The notes beneath the pieces were generated by a model. That model worked only from the letters and a program-made list of their open reading frames with translations. It had not been told where the DNA came from and ran no database searches. A DNA stretch of 56,572 nucleotides, from assembly GCF_037997115.1 (NCBI RefSeq), contig NZ_CP150484.1:4433943-4490514 (forward strand), read 5' to 3'. Both the position numbers and the translations under genes were made by a program. Shown piece after piece: positions 8,901 to 16,181 of this stretch (its first letter is position 1; every line of letters starts with the position of its first letter). This stretch comes from Amycolatopsis coloradensis (GTDB lineage Bacteria > Actinomycetota > Actinomycetes > Mycobacteriales > Pseudonocardiaceae).

Positions 8901-9373
8901 TGATGGCCTACAAGGACGAGTACGAGGTCGCGCGGCTCTCGCTCGATCCCGCCGTGCTCGCCGGGATCGAGGCGGAGTTCGGCGTCGGCAGCCGCTACGC
9001 CTACCGTCTGCACCCACCCTTCCTGCGCGCGCTGGGCATGAAACGGAAGATCGCGCTCGGCCCGAAGTTCCGTCCCGTGTTCGTCGCACTGCGTGCCGCG
9101 CGGAAGCTGCGCGGCACCCGCTGGGACCCGTTCGGCAAGGCGCATGTCCGGAAGGTGGAACGGGAACTCGTCACGCAATACCGGGAAACGATCCTCACCG
9201 CTTTCGCCACCGAGAGCGCGGACCGCGGCAGGATCCTGGCCCTGGCGGAGCTGCCCGATCTGGTCCGCGGGTACGAGGACGTCAAACTGGCGAACGTCGA
9301 GGCTTACCGGCGGGAACAGACCGCGCTCCTCGCCGAACTCGTGCAGGGGGACAGGCTCGGCGCGAGCACTTGA
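5924..9373 (+). CDS. Indolepyruvate:ferredoxin oxidoreductase family protein, single-chain
   Basis: At about 1149 residues this is the long fused form found in actinobacteria and proteobacteria. It is expected to decarboxylate an aryl-pyruvate (from tryptophan, phenylalanine or tyrosine transamination) to the acyl-CoA, reducing ferredoxin. The order is: an N-terminal pyruvate-oxidoreductase-like region (YEGSPLAGYD, GLNEELAATA); a thiamine diphosphate region (CSGCPHNSST, GGGIGCHAMA, NIGDGTFTHSG, NATVAMTGGQ); a Cys cluster near residue 626 (CEGCGDCGEKSNC) with CLAGDCPSF; a gamma-type domain (ITGVGGTGVVTVAQILA, TGLAQKGGAVVSD); and a C-terminal DUF6537-type region. I chose the GTG at 5924, eight bases after AAGGAGG. 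The divergent Lrp regulator fits amino-acid-dependent control. Confidence 0.92.
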   Translation: MEQFTLEDRYLREDGTVYLSGVQALVRMLFDRVRHDRAAGASPAVFVSGYEGSPLAGYDLELGRRSVLLEKHDVVHRPGLNEELAATAVMGSQLTASVGSSRGGVTGFWYGKAPGLDRATDALRHANLAGTDPAGGAVALVGDDPNAKSSSVPCASELALADLAMPVFFPSDSQDVLDFGLHAVELSRASGLWSSMKLVANVADAASTAHVRPRWTAPELAMPAYRHKPSSRLLGTTLMALERSLYTERLPLAVEYVRASGVNRIVQEGPADRIGIVTAGKSYLDLMQALRLLGLDADALSRHGIRILKLGVIHPLEPSIVRRFADGLSEIVVVEEKRSFVESAIKEVLYGTASAPAVYGKTGPGGRTLCTELGELDPDAIARVLAARLSDHHEIPSVTAWRQRRRRERISVPLLTRTPYFCSGCPHNSSTKVPEGTVVGGGIGCHAMALFMEPEQVGDVVGLTQMGGEGAQWLGMEPFVDASHFVQNIGDGTFTHSGSLAVRAAVAAGVNITYKILYNATVAMTGGQDAVGGLSVDRLASLLLVEGVAKVVITSDEPKRLRGLRLPDGVEVRHRDEVLSTQEELARVPGVTVLIHDQECAAEKRRKRRRGKLDTPAAKVVINERVCEGCGDCGEKSNCLSVQPVSTEFGRKTAIHQSSCNVDYSCLAGDCPSFMTVVPTGRKHRARLAEITAAELPEPETSGTDFTVRITGVGGTGVVTVAQILATAAVIEGKQVRTLDQTGLAQKGGAVVSDLKITAEPAPLAPKLATGECDLYLACDVLVGADPANLTVTDPARTIAVVSTTEVPTGRMVVDTTVSFPDAAAVRGAISESMARTVALDARALAETLFDDDQFANILQLGAAHQTGAIPLDAASVERAIELNGVAVAGNLQAFRRGRQLVADPDGLHAAIAPPTVAATPAPSAAMLRARALVHAEPGSELARLLDIRVPELVRYQDVRYAREYAEFVERVRVLEGDSTAVTEAVARNLHKLMAYKDEYEVARLSLDPAVLAGIEAEFGVGSRYAYRLHPPFLRALGMKRKIALGPKFRPVFVALRAARKLRGTRWDPFGKAHVRKVERELVTQYRETILTAFATESADRGRILALAELPDLVRGYEDVKLANVEAYRREQTALLAELVQGDRLGAST

Positions 9374-9575
9374 GGGAATCAGTTCGTGTACGCCGACAGC
9401 TGATCCAGGACGGGGTAGGGTTCCGGCCCGGCCGACCGGATTTTGTCGCCATGGTGCGCTTTTTTGTACTTCCGGACGACCTTTTCGGCGACGAAGCCGG
9501 TCGGCTGTCCGGGTGCGTTACTGTCGCACCGGGGTCCGCGCATGACACACCACTGATCGGGATTGGGGAGTCATC

Positions 9576-10736
9576 GTGATGAGGAATCGTGTGCCCGTCG
9601 CTCGAAGACGGATCTTTTCGCTGGTAGCGGCTCTTGTCGTGGTCACCGGCGCGGTGACGGGGACCGCGCAGGCCACCCCGGTGGGACCGGTGGATCTCGG
9701 GACGTTGCCCGGGGACGACGAGAGCACGGTCCTGGCGGTCAACGAGGCAGGGGAGATGGTCGGGCTCTCGTTGGCGGGCCCCGTCCCGAAACGCAGCCGT
9801 CCGGTCCGGTGGGACGCCAACGGCCAGATCATGGCGCTGCCCACGCCGGGCGGCACCGAGGGGCAGGTCCGTGACATCAACGGTCTCGGGGTGTCCGCCG
9901 GCTACGTGCTGACCGCGACCACCGCCGTGCCCGCCCGCTGGGACGCCGCGGGCCAGGCGACCCTGTTGCAGCTTCCGCCCGGCTACCACAACGCCACCGC
10001 GTGGGCGATCAGCGACACCAACGTCGTCGTCGGGAGCTGGCTGACGCCGGACGACCGGTTCCACGGGTTCCGCTGGGATCCGGATGGTGCGGCCACCGAC
10101 CTCGGGACGTTGCCCGGCGAGACCTGGAGCATGGCCGACGGTATCTCCGCCGACGGCACCATCGTCGTCGGCGGCGCCGTCCGCTCCGCGGCGAACCAGG
10201 CCGTACGGTGGGTGGACGGCGGGCCGATCACCGAACTGGCGCCGCAGGGCGTGAGCAGCGGGGCGAGCCGCATCAACGACGGCGGCGTGGCCGCCGGAAC
10301 CTTCCGCGGAACCACCAGCGGGCCCCCTCTTCCGGCGAAGTGGGACCGGGACGGCGTGCTCCATCCCCTTGACTGGCCCAGCCCGCACTCGGTCTGGATC
10401 TACGGGATCGGCTCCACCGGTTACGTGGTCGGTTCCGGTTACCTGAACCCGCCTCGCCGATCGGCCCTGATCTGGAACCTCGACGGCGACGTCGCCGCAT
10501 TGCCCGACGACGGTCTCGGCGCCGACGCCGAATCGGTCAACGCCCACGGCACCGTCGCAGGCACTTTCCGGAGCAAGGCGACGGTCTGGTTCCTCGACGG
10601 GGAACGCAGGCAGCTCGGCACGCTGCCGGGCGGCACCCGCAGCCAGGGGTACCGGATCACCGACAACGGCCGTGTGGTCGGGACCTCCGCCAACGCCACC
10701 GGAAAGTCGCACGCGGTGTACTGGACGCTCGGCTAG
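9576..10736 (+). CDS. Secreted HAF-repeat protein
   Basis: This 386-residue protein has a typical signal peptide (basic start RNRVPVARRR, hydrophobic FSLVAALVVVTGAVTG, cleavage near AQA). Behind it are repeated units of the HAF type (DLGTLPGD, WSMADGISADGTIVVG, QLGTLPGG, GYRITDNGRVVGTS), giving a beta-propeller-like fold of unknown extracellular role. GTG at 9576 and ATG at 9579 are adjacent; both are served by GGGGAG. Neighbours are unrelated. The gap before it (9374-9575) contains no gene I can support. Confidence 0.85.
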   Translation: MMRNRVPVARRRIFSLVAALVVVTGAVTGTAQATPVGPVDLGTLPGDDESTVLAVNEAGEMVGLSLAGPVPKRSRPVRWDANGQIMALPTPGGTEGQVRDINGLGVSAGYVLTATTAVPARWDAAGQATLLQLPPGYHNATAWAISDTNVVVGSWLTPDDRFHGFRWDPDGAATDLGTLPGETWSMADGISADGTIVVGGAVRSAANQAVRWVDGGPITELAPQGVSSGASRINDGGVAAGTFRGTTSGPPLPAKWDRDGVLHPLDWPSPHSVWIYGIGSTGYVVGSGYLNPPRRSALIWNLDGDVAALPDDGLGADAESVNAHGTVAGTFRSKATVWFLDGERRQLGTLPGGTRSQGYRITDNGRVVGTSANATGKSHAVYWTLG

Positions 10737-10861
10737 CAGCCGACACGTCCGGGCGCGCTTGACGCAACGGGACACGGTCGCCTTCGCGAAGTCTGCCGAA
10801 TATCCGCTGGACGGCAGGACCAGACTCGGTGTGGGTACCTCATCGAGCGAAGGAAGCGATC

Positions 10862-11770
10862 TTGGGCAGTACGACGGATCTCGGTCCGATGCCGCGGCGG
10901 ATCACCGTCGACGTGGCACAGGTGCGCAGTCTCGTCGGCGAGCAGTTCCCGGAGTGGGCCGGTCTTCCGGTCCGGCCGGTGGCCGAGTCCGGTTGGGACA
11001 ACAGGACTTTCCGGCTCGGTGAGGGAATGGTGGCGCGGCTGCCGAGTGCCGCCGAATACGCCTTGGCGGTGGACAAGGAACAGCGGTGGCTTCCGGTGCT
11101 CGCTCCCCGGCTGCCGCTGCCCGTCCCGGTTGCGCTGGCGAAGGGAAAACCGGGCGCGGGCTACCCCTTCTCATGGTCCGTCCTTCGGTGGCTCGACGGC
11201 GAACCCGCGAGCGCGGACCGTATCCCGGACCCGGTCCGGTTCGCTCTCGACCTGTCCGGTTTCCTGGTCGCGTTGAGGAACGTCGATGCCGCGGACGGCC
11301 CTCAGCCGGGTAAGCACAACTGGTTCCGGGGCGCCACTCTGCGCACGTTCGACCCGCTGGTCGAGCGCGCGCTCACGGAGCTGGACGGCGAAGTCGACGT
11401 CGGCTCGGCCCGCGAGCTCTGGAAGTCGGCGCTGGACGTTCCCTGGGACGGCGTCGATCGGTGGTTCCACGGTGACGTCGCGCCGGGGAATCTTCTGCTC
11501 GACGGCGGGCGACTGACGGCCGTCATCGATTTCGGTACCTGTGGAGTCGGCGATCCGTCCTGCGATCTGGCCATCGCCTGGACGTTGCTGACGGCCGACG
11601 GCAGGGAGGCGTTCCGCGAGCGGCTTTCGGTCGGCAGCCCGGAATGGGAGCGTGGGCGTGGCTGGGCGCTGTGGAAGACCTTGGTCGCCTGCGCTCGGAC
11701 GCGGGGCCGCGCCGACGGGGAAGCGGTGACCGCGCGTCGCGCTTTGGCCAAGATCCTGGCCATTCGCTGA
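10862..11770 (+). CDS. Aminoglycoside phosphotransferase (APH)-fold kinase
   Basis: About 302 residues of the APH/choline kinase fold. The N-lobe has WDNRTFRLGEGMVARLP, the hinge PFSWSVLRWLDGEP. The catalytic loop is WFHGDVAPGNLLLD and the metal-binding segment VIDFGTCGVGDPSCDLA. These are the Brenner motif and DFG-equivalent of APH enzymes, so it is likely an active phosphotransferase. Its substrate cannot be read from sequence; many such actinomycete genes do not confer resistance. TTG at 10862 is favoured because AAGGAAG lies about seven bases upstream; the frame is open back to GTG at 10829. Confidence 0.85.
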   Translation: MGSTTDLGPMPRRITVDVAQVRSLVGEQFPEWAGLPVRPVAESGWDNRTFRLGEGMVARLPSAAEYALAVDKEQRWLPVLAPRLPLPVPVALAKGKPGAGYPFSWSVLRWLDGEPASADRIPDPVRFALDLSGFLVALRNVDAADGPQPGKHNWFRGATLRTFDPLVERALTELDGEVDVGSARELWKSALDVPWDGVDRWFHGDVAPGNLLLDGGRLTAVIDFGTCGVGDPSCDLAIAWTLLTADGREAFRERLSVGSPEWERGRGWALWKTLVACARTRGRADGEAVTARRALAKILAIR

Positions 11771-11810
11771 AGGCCCGTTGCCCGTTGTCGATCCGTGGTT
11801 GGATCGGCGC

Positions 11811-12338
11811 ATGTCTGCCATCGTCGTCGCCGTGATCGCGGCCGTCGCATCGGTCTCCGCGGCCGTGGTCGCCGGGATGTTCGCGCTGGCCGCCCGCCGT
11901 CTCGAAGCCCGGGTCCAGAGCGTCGACCAGGTTCGCGAACGGATCTCCGAGCAGAAGCGCGCGATGTGCGAGCCCGTCGTCGACATGCTCGACCGGATGT
12001 TCACCAGTGACGACCTGCCCACGGAAGAAGAGCTGAAGCACAAGCGGCGCTTCGACACCTGGGTGAACGTGTACGGCTCCGACGGTATCGTCCAGGCGTA
12101 CTCGCGGCTCATGCAGGCACTCCCGGCCGGGGCGCCGGCCGACATCCAGTTCCGGCTCTACGCGGACTTCCTGATCGAGGTCCGCAAGGACATCGGTGAT
12201 CCGGGTACCGCGGTCGACCGGATGCAGATCCTCGGGCCGCGGTCCGCGAACCTCTCCGACCGCCGGAGCCTGACCGATCCCGACGTCAACACGGTCTGCA
12301 AACGCCTCGGCTGGGTTCCGCCCTGGCGCGCCAAGTAG
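11811..12338 (+). CDS. Small membrane-anchored protein of unknown function
   Basis: The predicted protein has 175 residues. An N-terminal membrane helix (IVVAVIAAVASVSAAVVAGM) is followed by a soluble, charged, helical region with a likely coiled-coil start (LAARRLEARVQSVDQVRERI) and a C-terminal segment rich in Asp and Arg. I do not recognise a family. It begins 40 bp after the APH-type gene on the same strand and may be co-transcribed with it. The ATG at 11811 is chosen because it starts just before the helix. Confidence 0.65.
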   Translation: MSAIVVAVIAAVASVSAAVVAGMFALAARRLEARVQSVDQVRERISEQKRAMCEPVVDMLDRMFTSDDLPTEEELKHKRRFDTWVNVYGSDGIVQAYSRLMQALPAGAPADIQFRLYADFLIEVRKDIGDPGTAVDRMQILGPRSANLSDRRSLTDPDVNTVCKRLGWVPPWRAK

Positions 12339-12636
12339 ACCGACCCGATCGCGGTCATGTTGGCCAGTAACCACCATCGCCGAGGCGAGGTCGGCCGTTT
12401 TGGGGTCGTGGCTGACAGAATCGCGAACGGTGAATCGACCGCGTATGACAAAGACGAAGAATGGTCGCGCGGGCTCTGTGATTTTGCTTGCCTGGTGTGC
12501 CGCGCGGGTGTGTTAATTCCCTGTGGCATACCCGTGAATATGTGCACGCGCCCGCTGGGAAGAGCCCGCGAAAGCGGGCATTAATCGTTTGTCCGGTGGT
12601 TTCGGCGGGCGTGGTCCATGTGTTGGAGAGGTACCT
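12339..12636. other. Long leader region before the fibronectin-repeat gene
   Basis: No gene is supported here. It includes an AT-richer stretch (about 12475-12545) and a small hairpin, GCCCGC-GAAA-GCGGGC at 12569-12584 with a GNRA-type tetraloop, about 50 bases before the start codon. A long 5' untranslated region with structure is plausible, but I could not match it to a known riboswitch class. Confidence 0.35.
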
Positions 12637-15600
12637 GTGAAACACAGAAGACGTAGTCGAAGACTGGCCACTGGGGGCATCGCCGTCGTCAGCACGGCGG
12701 CCTTGGTGGCACTGGGACTCGCGATAGGGTCGGGCACCAGTGCCGCGGCTCCGGGTGAGCTCACGCAGAATTACTCGTGTCCGTTCCCGTTGATCGGAAA
12801 TCAGAACGTCTCGGTCACCATCAAGACCACGCAGCCTTCGACGATCGCGACCGGGAAACTGACTCCCGCCATCGAGATCACCGCCGTGTCCAACGCGGGC
12901 AAGACGGCGACGGAAGGTCTTCGGCTCGTCGGTGCCGAGTCCATCAAGGGCACCGCGAAGGCGACTTCGACCGTGACGATGCCCGGCAGCCAGGGCACGA
13001 TGACGGTGAAGGTCGACTCCGACGTGCCGAACCAGCCCATCCCGCCCGCGGGCAACGATCTCGTCGTCAACGCGACGGGCAGCGCGCCCGCGCTGAGGTT
13101 CGATCAGCCGGGCACCGCGTCGCTCGCGGTGACCGGCCTCCAGCTGGTGATGACCCCGCTGAAGGCCGACGGCACCCCGACCGGTCTCGGCACCTTCACT
13201 TCGGACTGCACACTGGCGGCCGGGGCCGAGACCGTCCTGCAGACCTACACGGTGACCGGCTCGCCGGTCACCCCGGAAGCCGTTGTCGGCACAGGGAACC
13301 ACCCGCCGCTGCGGCAGGTCTACAGCTGCCCGTTCCCGTTGATCGGGAACCAGGACGTCACGGTCGACATCAACGCCACGCTGCCCGACACGATCCCGGT
13401 CGGCCAGTTCACGCCCAGGATCGACATCACGGCCGTCTCCAACGCGGGCAAGACCGCGACCGAAGGGCTCCGGCTCGTCGGCGCCGAGAAGATCAAGGGA
13501 TCGGCGCTGGCCACCTCGCTGGTCTCCAGCCCGCAGGGACATCTCGCGGTCGGCGTGCCGACGGCCGTCCCGCTGCAGCCGATCCCACCGACGGGCAACG
13601 ACCTGATCGTCAACGCGAGCGGTGCGGCGCCGTCGTTGCGGTTCGACAAGCCGGGGACGGCGACGCTTTCGGTGCACGATCTGGTGCTCACCATGACGCC
13701 GTTGACGGCTTCCGGCGCGGAGACCGGCCTCGGCACGTTCGTCGCGGACTGCACCCCGGCGAACGGCCAGGCCAACGTGCTGCACACCTTCACCGTCACC
13801 GCGGCCGCGGACACGACCCCGCCGTCGGCTCCCGGCGCGGTGACGGTCGGCGAAGTCACCCAGAACAGCGTCGCGTTGTCCTGGGGCGCCGCCACCGATG
13901 AGGTCGGCGTGACCGGCTACGACGTCTACGCGGGCACGAACCTCGTCAAGTCCGTGACCGGGACGTCGGCCACGATCGACGGTCTCATCCCGGACACGGA
14001 GTACTCGTTCACGGTCAAGGCGAAGGACGCGGCGGGCAACGTCTCGCCCGCCACCGCGCCTGCCACCGCCCGGACCGCGAAGGCCCCGGACACGCAGGCG
14101 CCGACCACACCCGCGAACGTGCACTCGACCGGATCCACCCAGACCAGCGTGACGCTGGCCTGGGACGCGTCGAGTGACAACGTCGGTGTCACGGGCTACG
14201 ACGTCTTGAAGGGCACCGAGGTCGTCAAGTCGGTCACGGAACCGCAGGCCACGATCGAAGGTCTGACGGCAGACACCGAGTACACCTTCACCGTGGTAGC
14301 GAAGGACGCGGCGGGCAACACTTCGGCCGCCAGTGCCGCGGTCGCGGCGCGGACGCAGGCCGCGCCCGACACGCAGGCTCCCGGTGTGCCGGGCAACCTG
14401 CACTCGACCGGTACCTCGGCCTCCAGCGTCGGCCTGGCGTGGGACGCGTCGAGTGACAACGTCGGTGTCACCGGGTACGACGTGTACAACGGCGGCACCC
14501 TGGTGAAGTCGGTGACGGAAACCAACGCCACCGTCGACGGTCTCGCCGCCGACACCGAGTACACCTTCACCGTCGTCGCGAAGGACGCGGCGGGCAACAG
14601 GTCAGAGCCCAGCGCGGCGGTGACCGCCCGGACCGCCACGGTCCCCGACACCGAAGCGCCCAGCGTTCCGGCTGGTCTCGCCACGACAGACGTCACCCAG
14701 TCCAGTGTCGCGCTGTCCTGGAACGCGTCGAGCGACAACGTCGGTGTCACCGGCTATGACGTCTACAACGGCTCTACGCTGGTGAAGACGGTGACGGGGA
14801 CTTCGGCCACTGTGGACGGTCTCGCGCCGGACACCGAGTATTCGTTCACCGTGGTCGCGAAGGACGCCGCGGGCAACGCTTCGGCGCCCAGTGCCGCCGC
14901 GACGGCGCGGACGCAGGCCGCGCCCGACACCCAGGCGCCCGTCGCACCGGGCAACCCGCGCTCCACCGGGTCCACGCAGACCAGCGTGAGCCTTGAGTGG
15001 AACGCGGCGACGGACAACGTCGGTGTCACCGGCTATGACGTCTACAACGGCTCTACGCTGGTGAAGACGGTGACGGGGACTTCGGCCACTGTGGACGGTC
15101 TCGCGCCGGACACGGAGTACTCGTTCACCGTGGTCGCGAAGGACGCGGCGGGCAACCTCTCGACTCCGAGCGCCGCCGTCACCGTCCGGACGCAGGCCGC
15201 GCCCGACGTGGTGGCTCCCAGCGTGCCGGGCAACCCGCGCTCCACGGGAACCACGCAGACCAGCGTGAGCCTCGAGTGGGATGCCGCGACGGACAACGTC
15301 GGTGTCACCGGGTACGACGTCTACAACGGCTCCGCGCTGGTGAAGTCGGTGACCGGCACCTCCGTGATCGTGGACGGTCTCACGGCCGACACGGAGTATT
15401 CGTTCACCGTCGTCGCCAAGGACGCCGCGGGGAACAAGTCGGCCGCCAGCACGCCGGTCACGGCGAAGACCCAGCCGAACACCTCCCCGGTCGTCAAGTA
15501 CGGCTACGACCTGACCGGCAAGACGCAGCTGAAGAAGCTCGCGGGCCCGATCGACCTGCGCGGCGGCATCAACGCCGCGATCACGCTGGCGAACGGGACC

Positions 15601-16002
15601 TTCGACGCCGACCTGACGCTGAACCCGACGAGCGCGAACCTCACGCTCTGGGGTTTCGTCCCGGTCAAGGCGAAGATCGAGTTCGCTTCGGCGGATAAGA
15701 CCACGGGAACCCTGGCCGACGGGGTGCTCAAGTCGACCTCGGCGGTGACGGTCAAGCTGCCGCGGATCAGCGTCTTCGGCTTCCCGGTCTCGGCGAGCCC
15801 GGCCTGCCAGACGAAGACACCCGCCCAGATCCCGCTCCAGTCGAAGGCCGGCTTCGACCCGCTGGCCGGTGGCAAGCTCACCGGCTCCTACACCCTGCCG
15901 CCGCTGCAGGGTTGTGGATTCCTCAACGACATCGTCAGCGGTGTCGCCTCCGGTCCCGGCAACACGGTGGAGGTGAACCTGAAGCCGCGTCCGGTCGGCT
16001 GA
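12637..16002 (+). CDS. Secreted multidomain protein with six fibronectin type III repeats
   Basis: About 1121 residues, starting at GTG 12637 after GGAGAG. A signal peptide (RRLATGGIAVVSTAALVALG, cleavage near SAAA) precedes two copies of a roughly 180-residue domain. Each copy opens with YSCPFPLIGNQ and contains ITAVSNAGKTATEGLRLVGA, resembling the DUF6801 domain of actinobacterial secreted proteins. Six fibronectin type III modules of about 90 residues follow, each opening with D-x-x-(A/P)-P and containing DNVGVTGYDVY and a DAAGN motif. A C-terminal domain of about 170 residues (YGYDLTGKTQLKKLAG onwards) repeats the theme of the first two. It is probably a surface adhesion or scaffold protein. 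A secreted amylase lies directly downstream, but separate terminators suggest independent transcription. Confidence 0.88.
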   Translation: MKHRRRSRRLATGGIAVVSTAALVALGLAIGSGTSAAAPGELTQNYSCPFPLIGNQNVSVTIKTTQPSTIATGKLTPAIEITAVSNAGKTATEGLRLVGAESIKGTAKATSTVTMPGSQGTMTVKVDSDVPNQPIPPAGNDLVVNATGSAPALRFDQPGTASLAVTGLQLVMTPLKADGTPTGLGTFTSDCTLAAGAETVLQTYTVTGSPVTPEAVVGTGNHPPLRQVYSCPFPLIGNQDVTVDINATLPDTIPVGQFTPRIDITAVSNAGKTATEGLRLVGAEKIKGSALATSLVSSPQGHLAVGVPTAVPLQPIPPTGNDLIVNASGAAPSLRFDKPGTATLSVHDLVLTMTPLTASGAETGLGTFVADCTPANGQANVLHTFTVTAAADTTPPSAPGAVTVGEVTQNSVALSWGAATDEVGVTGYDVYAGTNLVKSVTGTSATIDGLIPDTEYSFTVKAKDAAGNVSPATAPATARTAKAPDTQAPTTPANVHSTGSTQTSVTLAWDASSDNVGVTGYDVLKGTEVVKSVTEPQATIEGLTADTEYTFTVVAKDAAGNTSAASAAVAARTQAAPDTQAPGVPGNLHSTGTSASSVGLAWDASSDNVGVTGYDVYNGGTLVKSVTETNATVDGLAADTEYTFTVVAKDAAGNRSEPSAAVTARTATVPDTEAPSVPAGLATTDVTQSSVALSWNASSDNVGVTGYDVYNGSTLVKTVTGTSATVDGLAPDTEYSFTVVAKDAAGNASAPSAAATARTQAAPDTQAPVAPGNPRSTGSTQTSVSLEWNAATDNVGVTGYDVYNGSTLVKTVTGTSATVDGLAPDTEYSFTVVAKDAAGNLSTPSAAVTVRTQAAPDVVAPSVPGNPRSTGTTQTSVSLEWDAATDNVGVTGYDVYNGSALVKSVTGTSVIVDGLTADTEYSFTVVAKDAAGNKSAASTPVTAKTQPNTSPVVKYGYDLTGKTQLKKLAGPIDLRGGINAAITLANGTFDADLTLNPTSANLTLWGFVPVKAKIEFASADKTTGTLADGVLKSTSAVTVKLPRISVFGFPVSASPACQTKTPAQIPLQSKAGFDPLAGGKLTGSYTLPPLQGCGFLNDIVSGVASGPGNTVEVNLKPRPVG
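14734..15113 (+). repeat. Homogenised fibronectin repeats: 101-bp exact direct repeat
   Basis: Bases 14734-14834 and 15013-15113, 279 bp apart, are identical over 101 nucleotides, while flanking parts of the same modules differ at many synonymous sites. This indicates recent duplication or gene conversion between repeats four and five. Confidence 0.85.
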
Positions 16003-16020
16003 TCCCACGAAAACCTTGAT

Positions 16021-16051
16021 CCGGCCCCGTCGCATCTCGCGGCGGGGCCGG
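16021..16051 (+). terminator. Hairpin after the fibronectin-repeat gene
   Basis: Arms CCGGCCCCGTCGC (16021-16033) and GCGGCGGGGCCGG (16039-16051) pair with one mismatch around ATCTC, 18 bp after the stop codon. Very GC-rich, no T-tract, as is usual in actinomycetes. Confidence 0.7.
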
Positions 16052-16181
16052 TTCCATGACCGGACCACCGGCGCGAGTGGTCCGGGTTACTCCGATCGGC
16101 CCTGCCGGTGAAGACGGTCAGCGAATAAGTTGCCGCTAACAACAAATCCTGCCGTCGATGAAGCCTGTGGGAAGGATCGAC

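Noticed and set aside
6224..9178. A 984-codon open frame on the minus strand
   Set aside because: It is antisense to the indolepyruvate oxidoreductase-type gene; composition is Arg/Asp/Gly-rich with no family motif, as expected from GC-rich shadow frames.
12569..12584. Riboswitch before the fibronectin gene
   Set aside because: Only one 6-bp hairpin with a GAAA loop was found; no conserved core of a known class such as ydaO or cobalamin could be recognised.
12355..14403. A 682-codon minus-strand frame
   Set aside because: Antisense to the fibronectin-repeat gene; its internal repetition mirrors the repeats of the real gene.
13926..15308. Several equal-length (about 88 residue) minus-strand frames
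   Set aside because: They recur with the fibronectin repeat period and are complementary shadows, not a small gene family.
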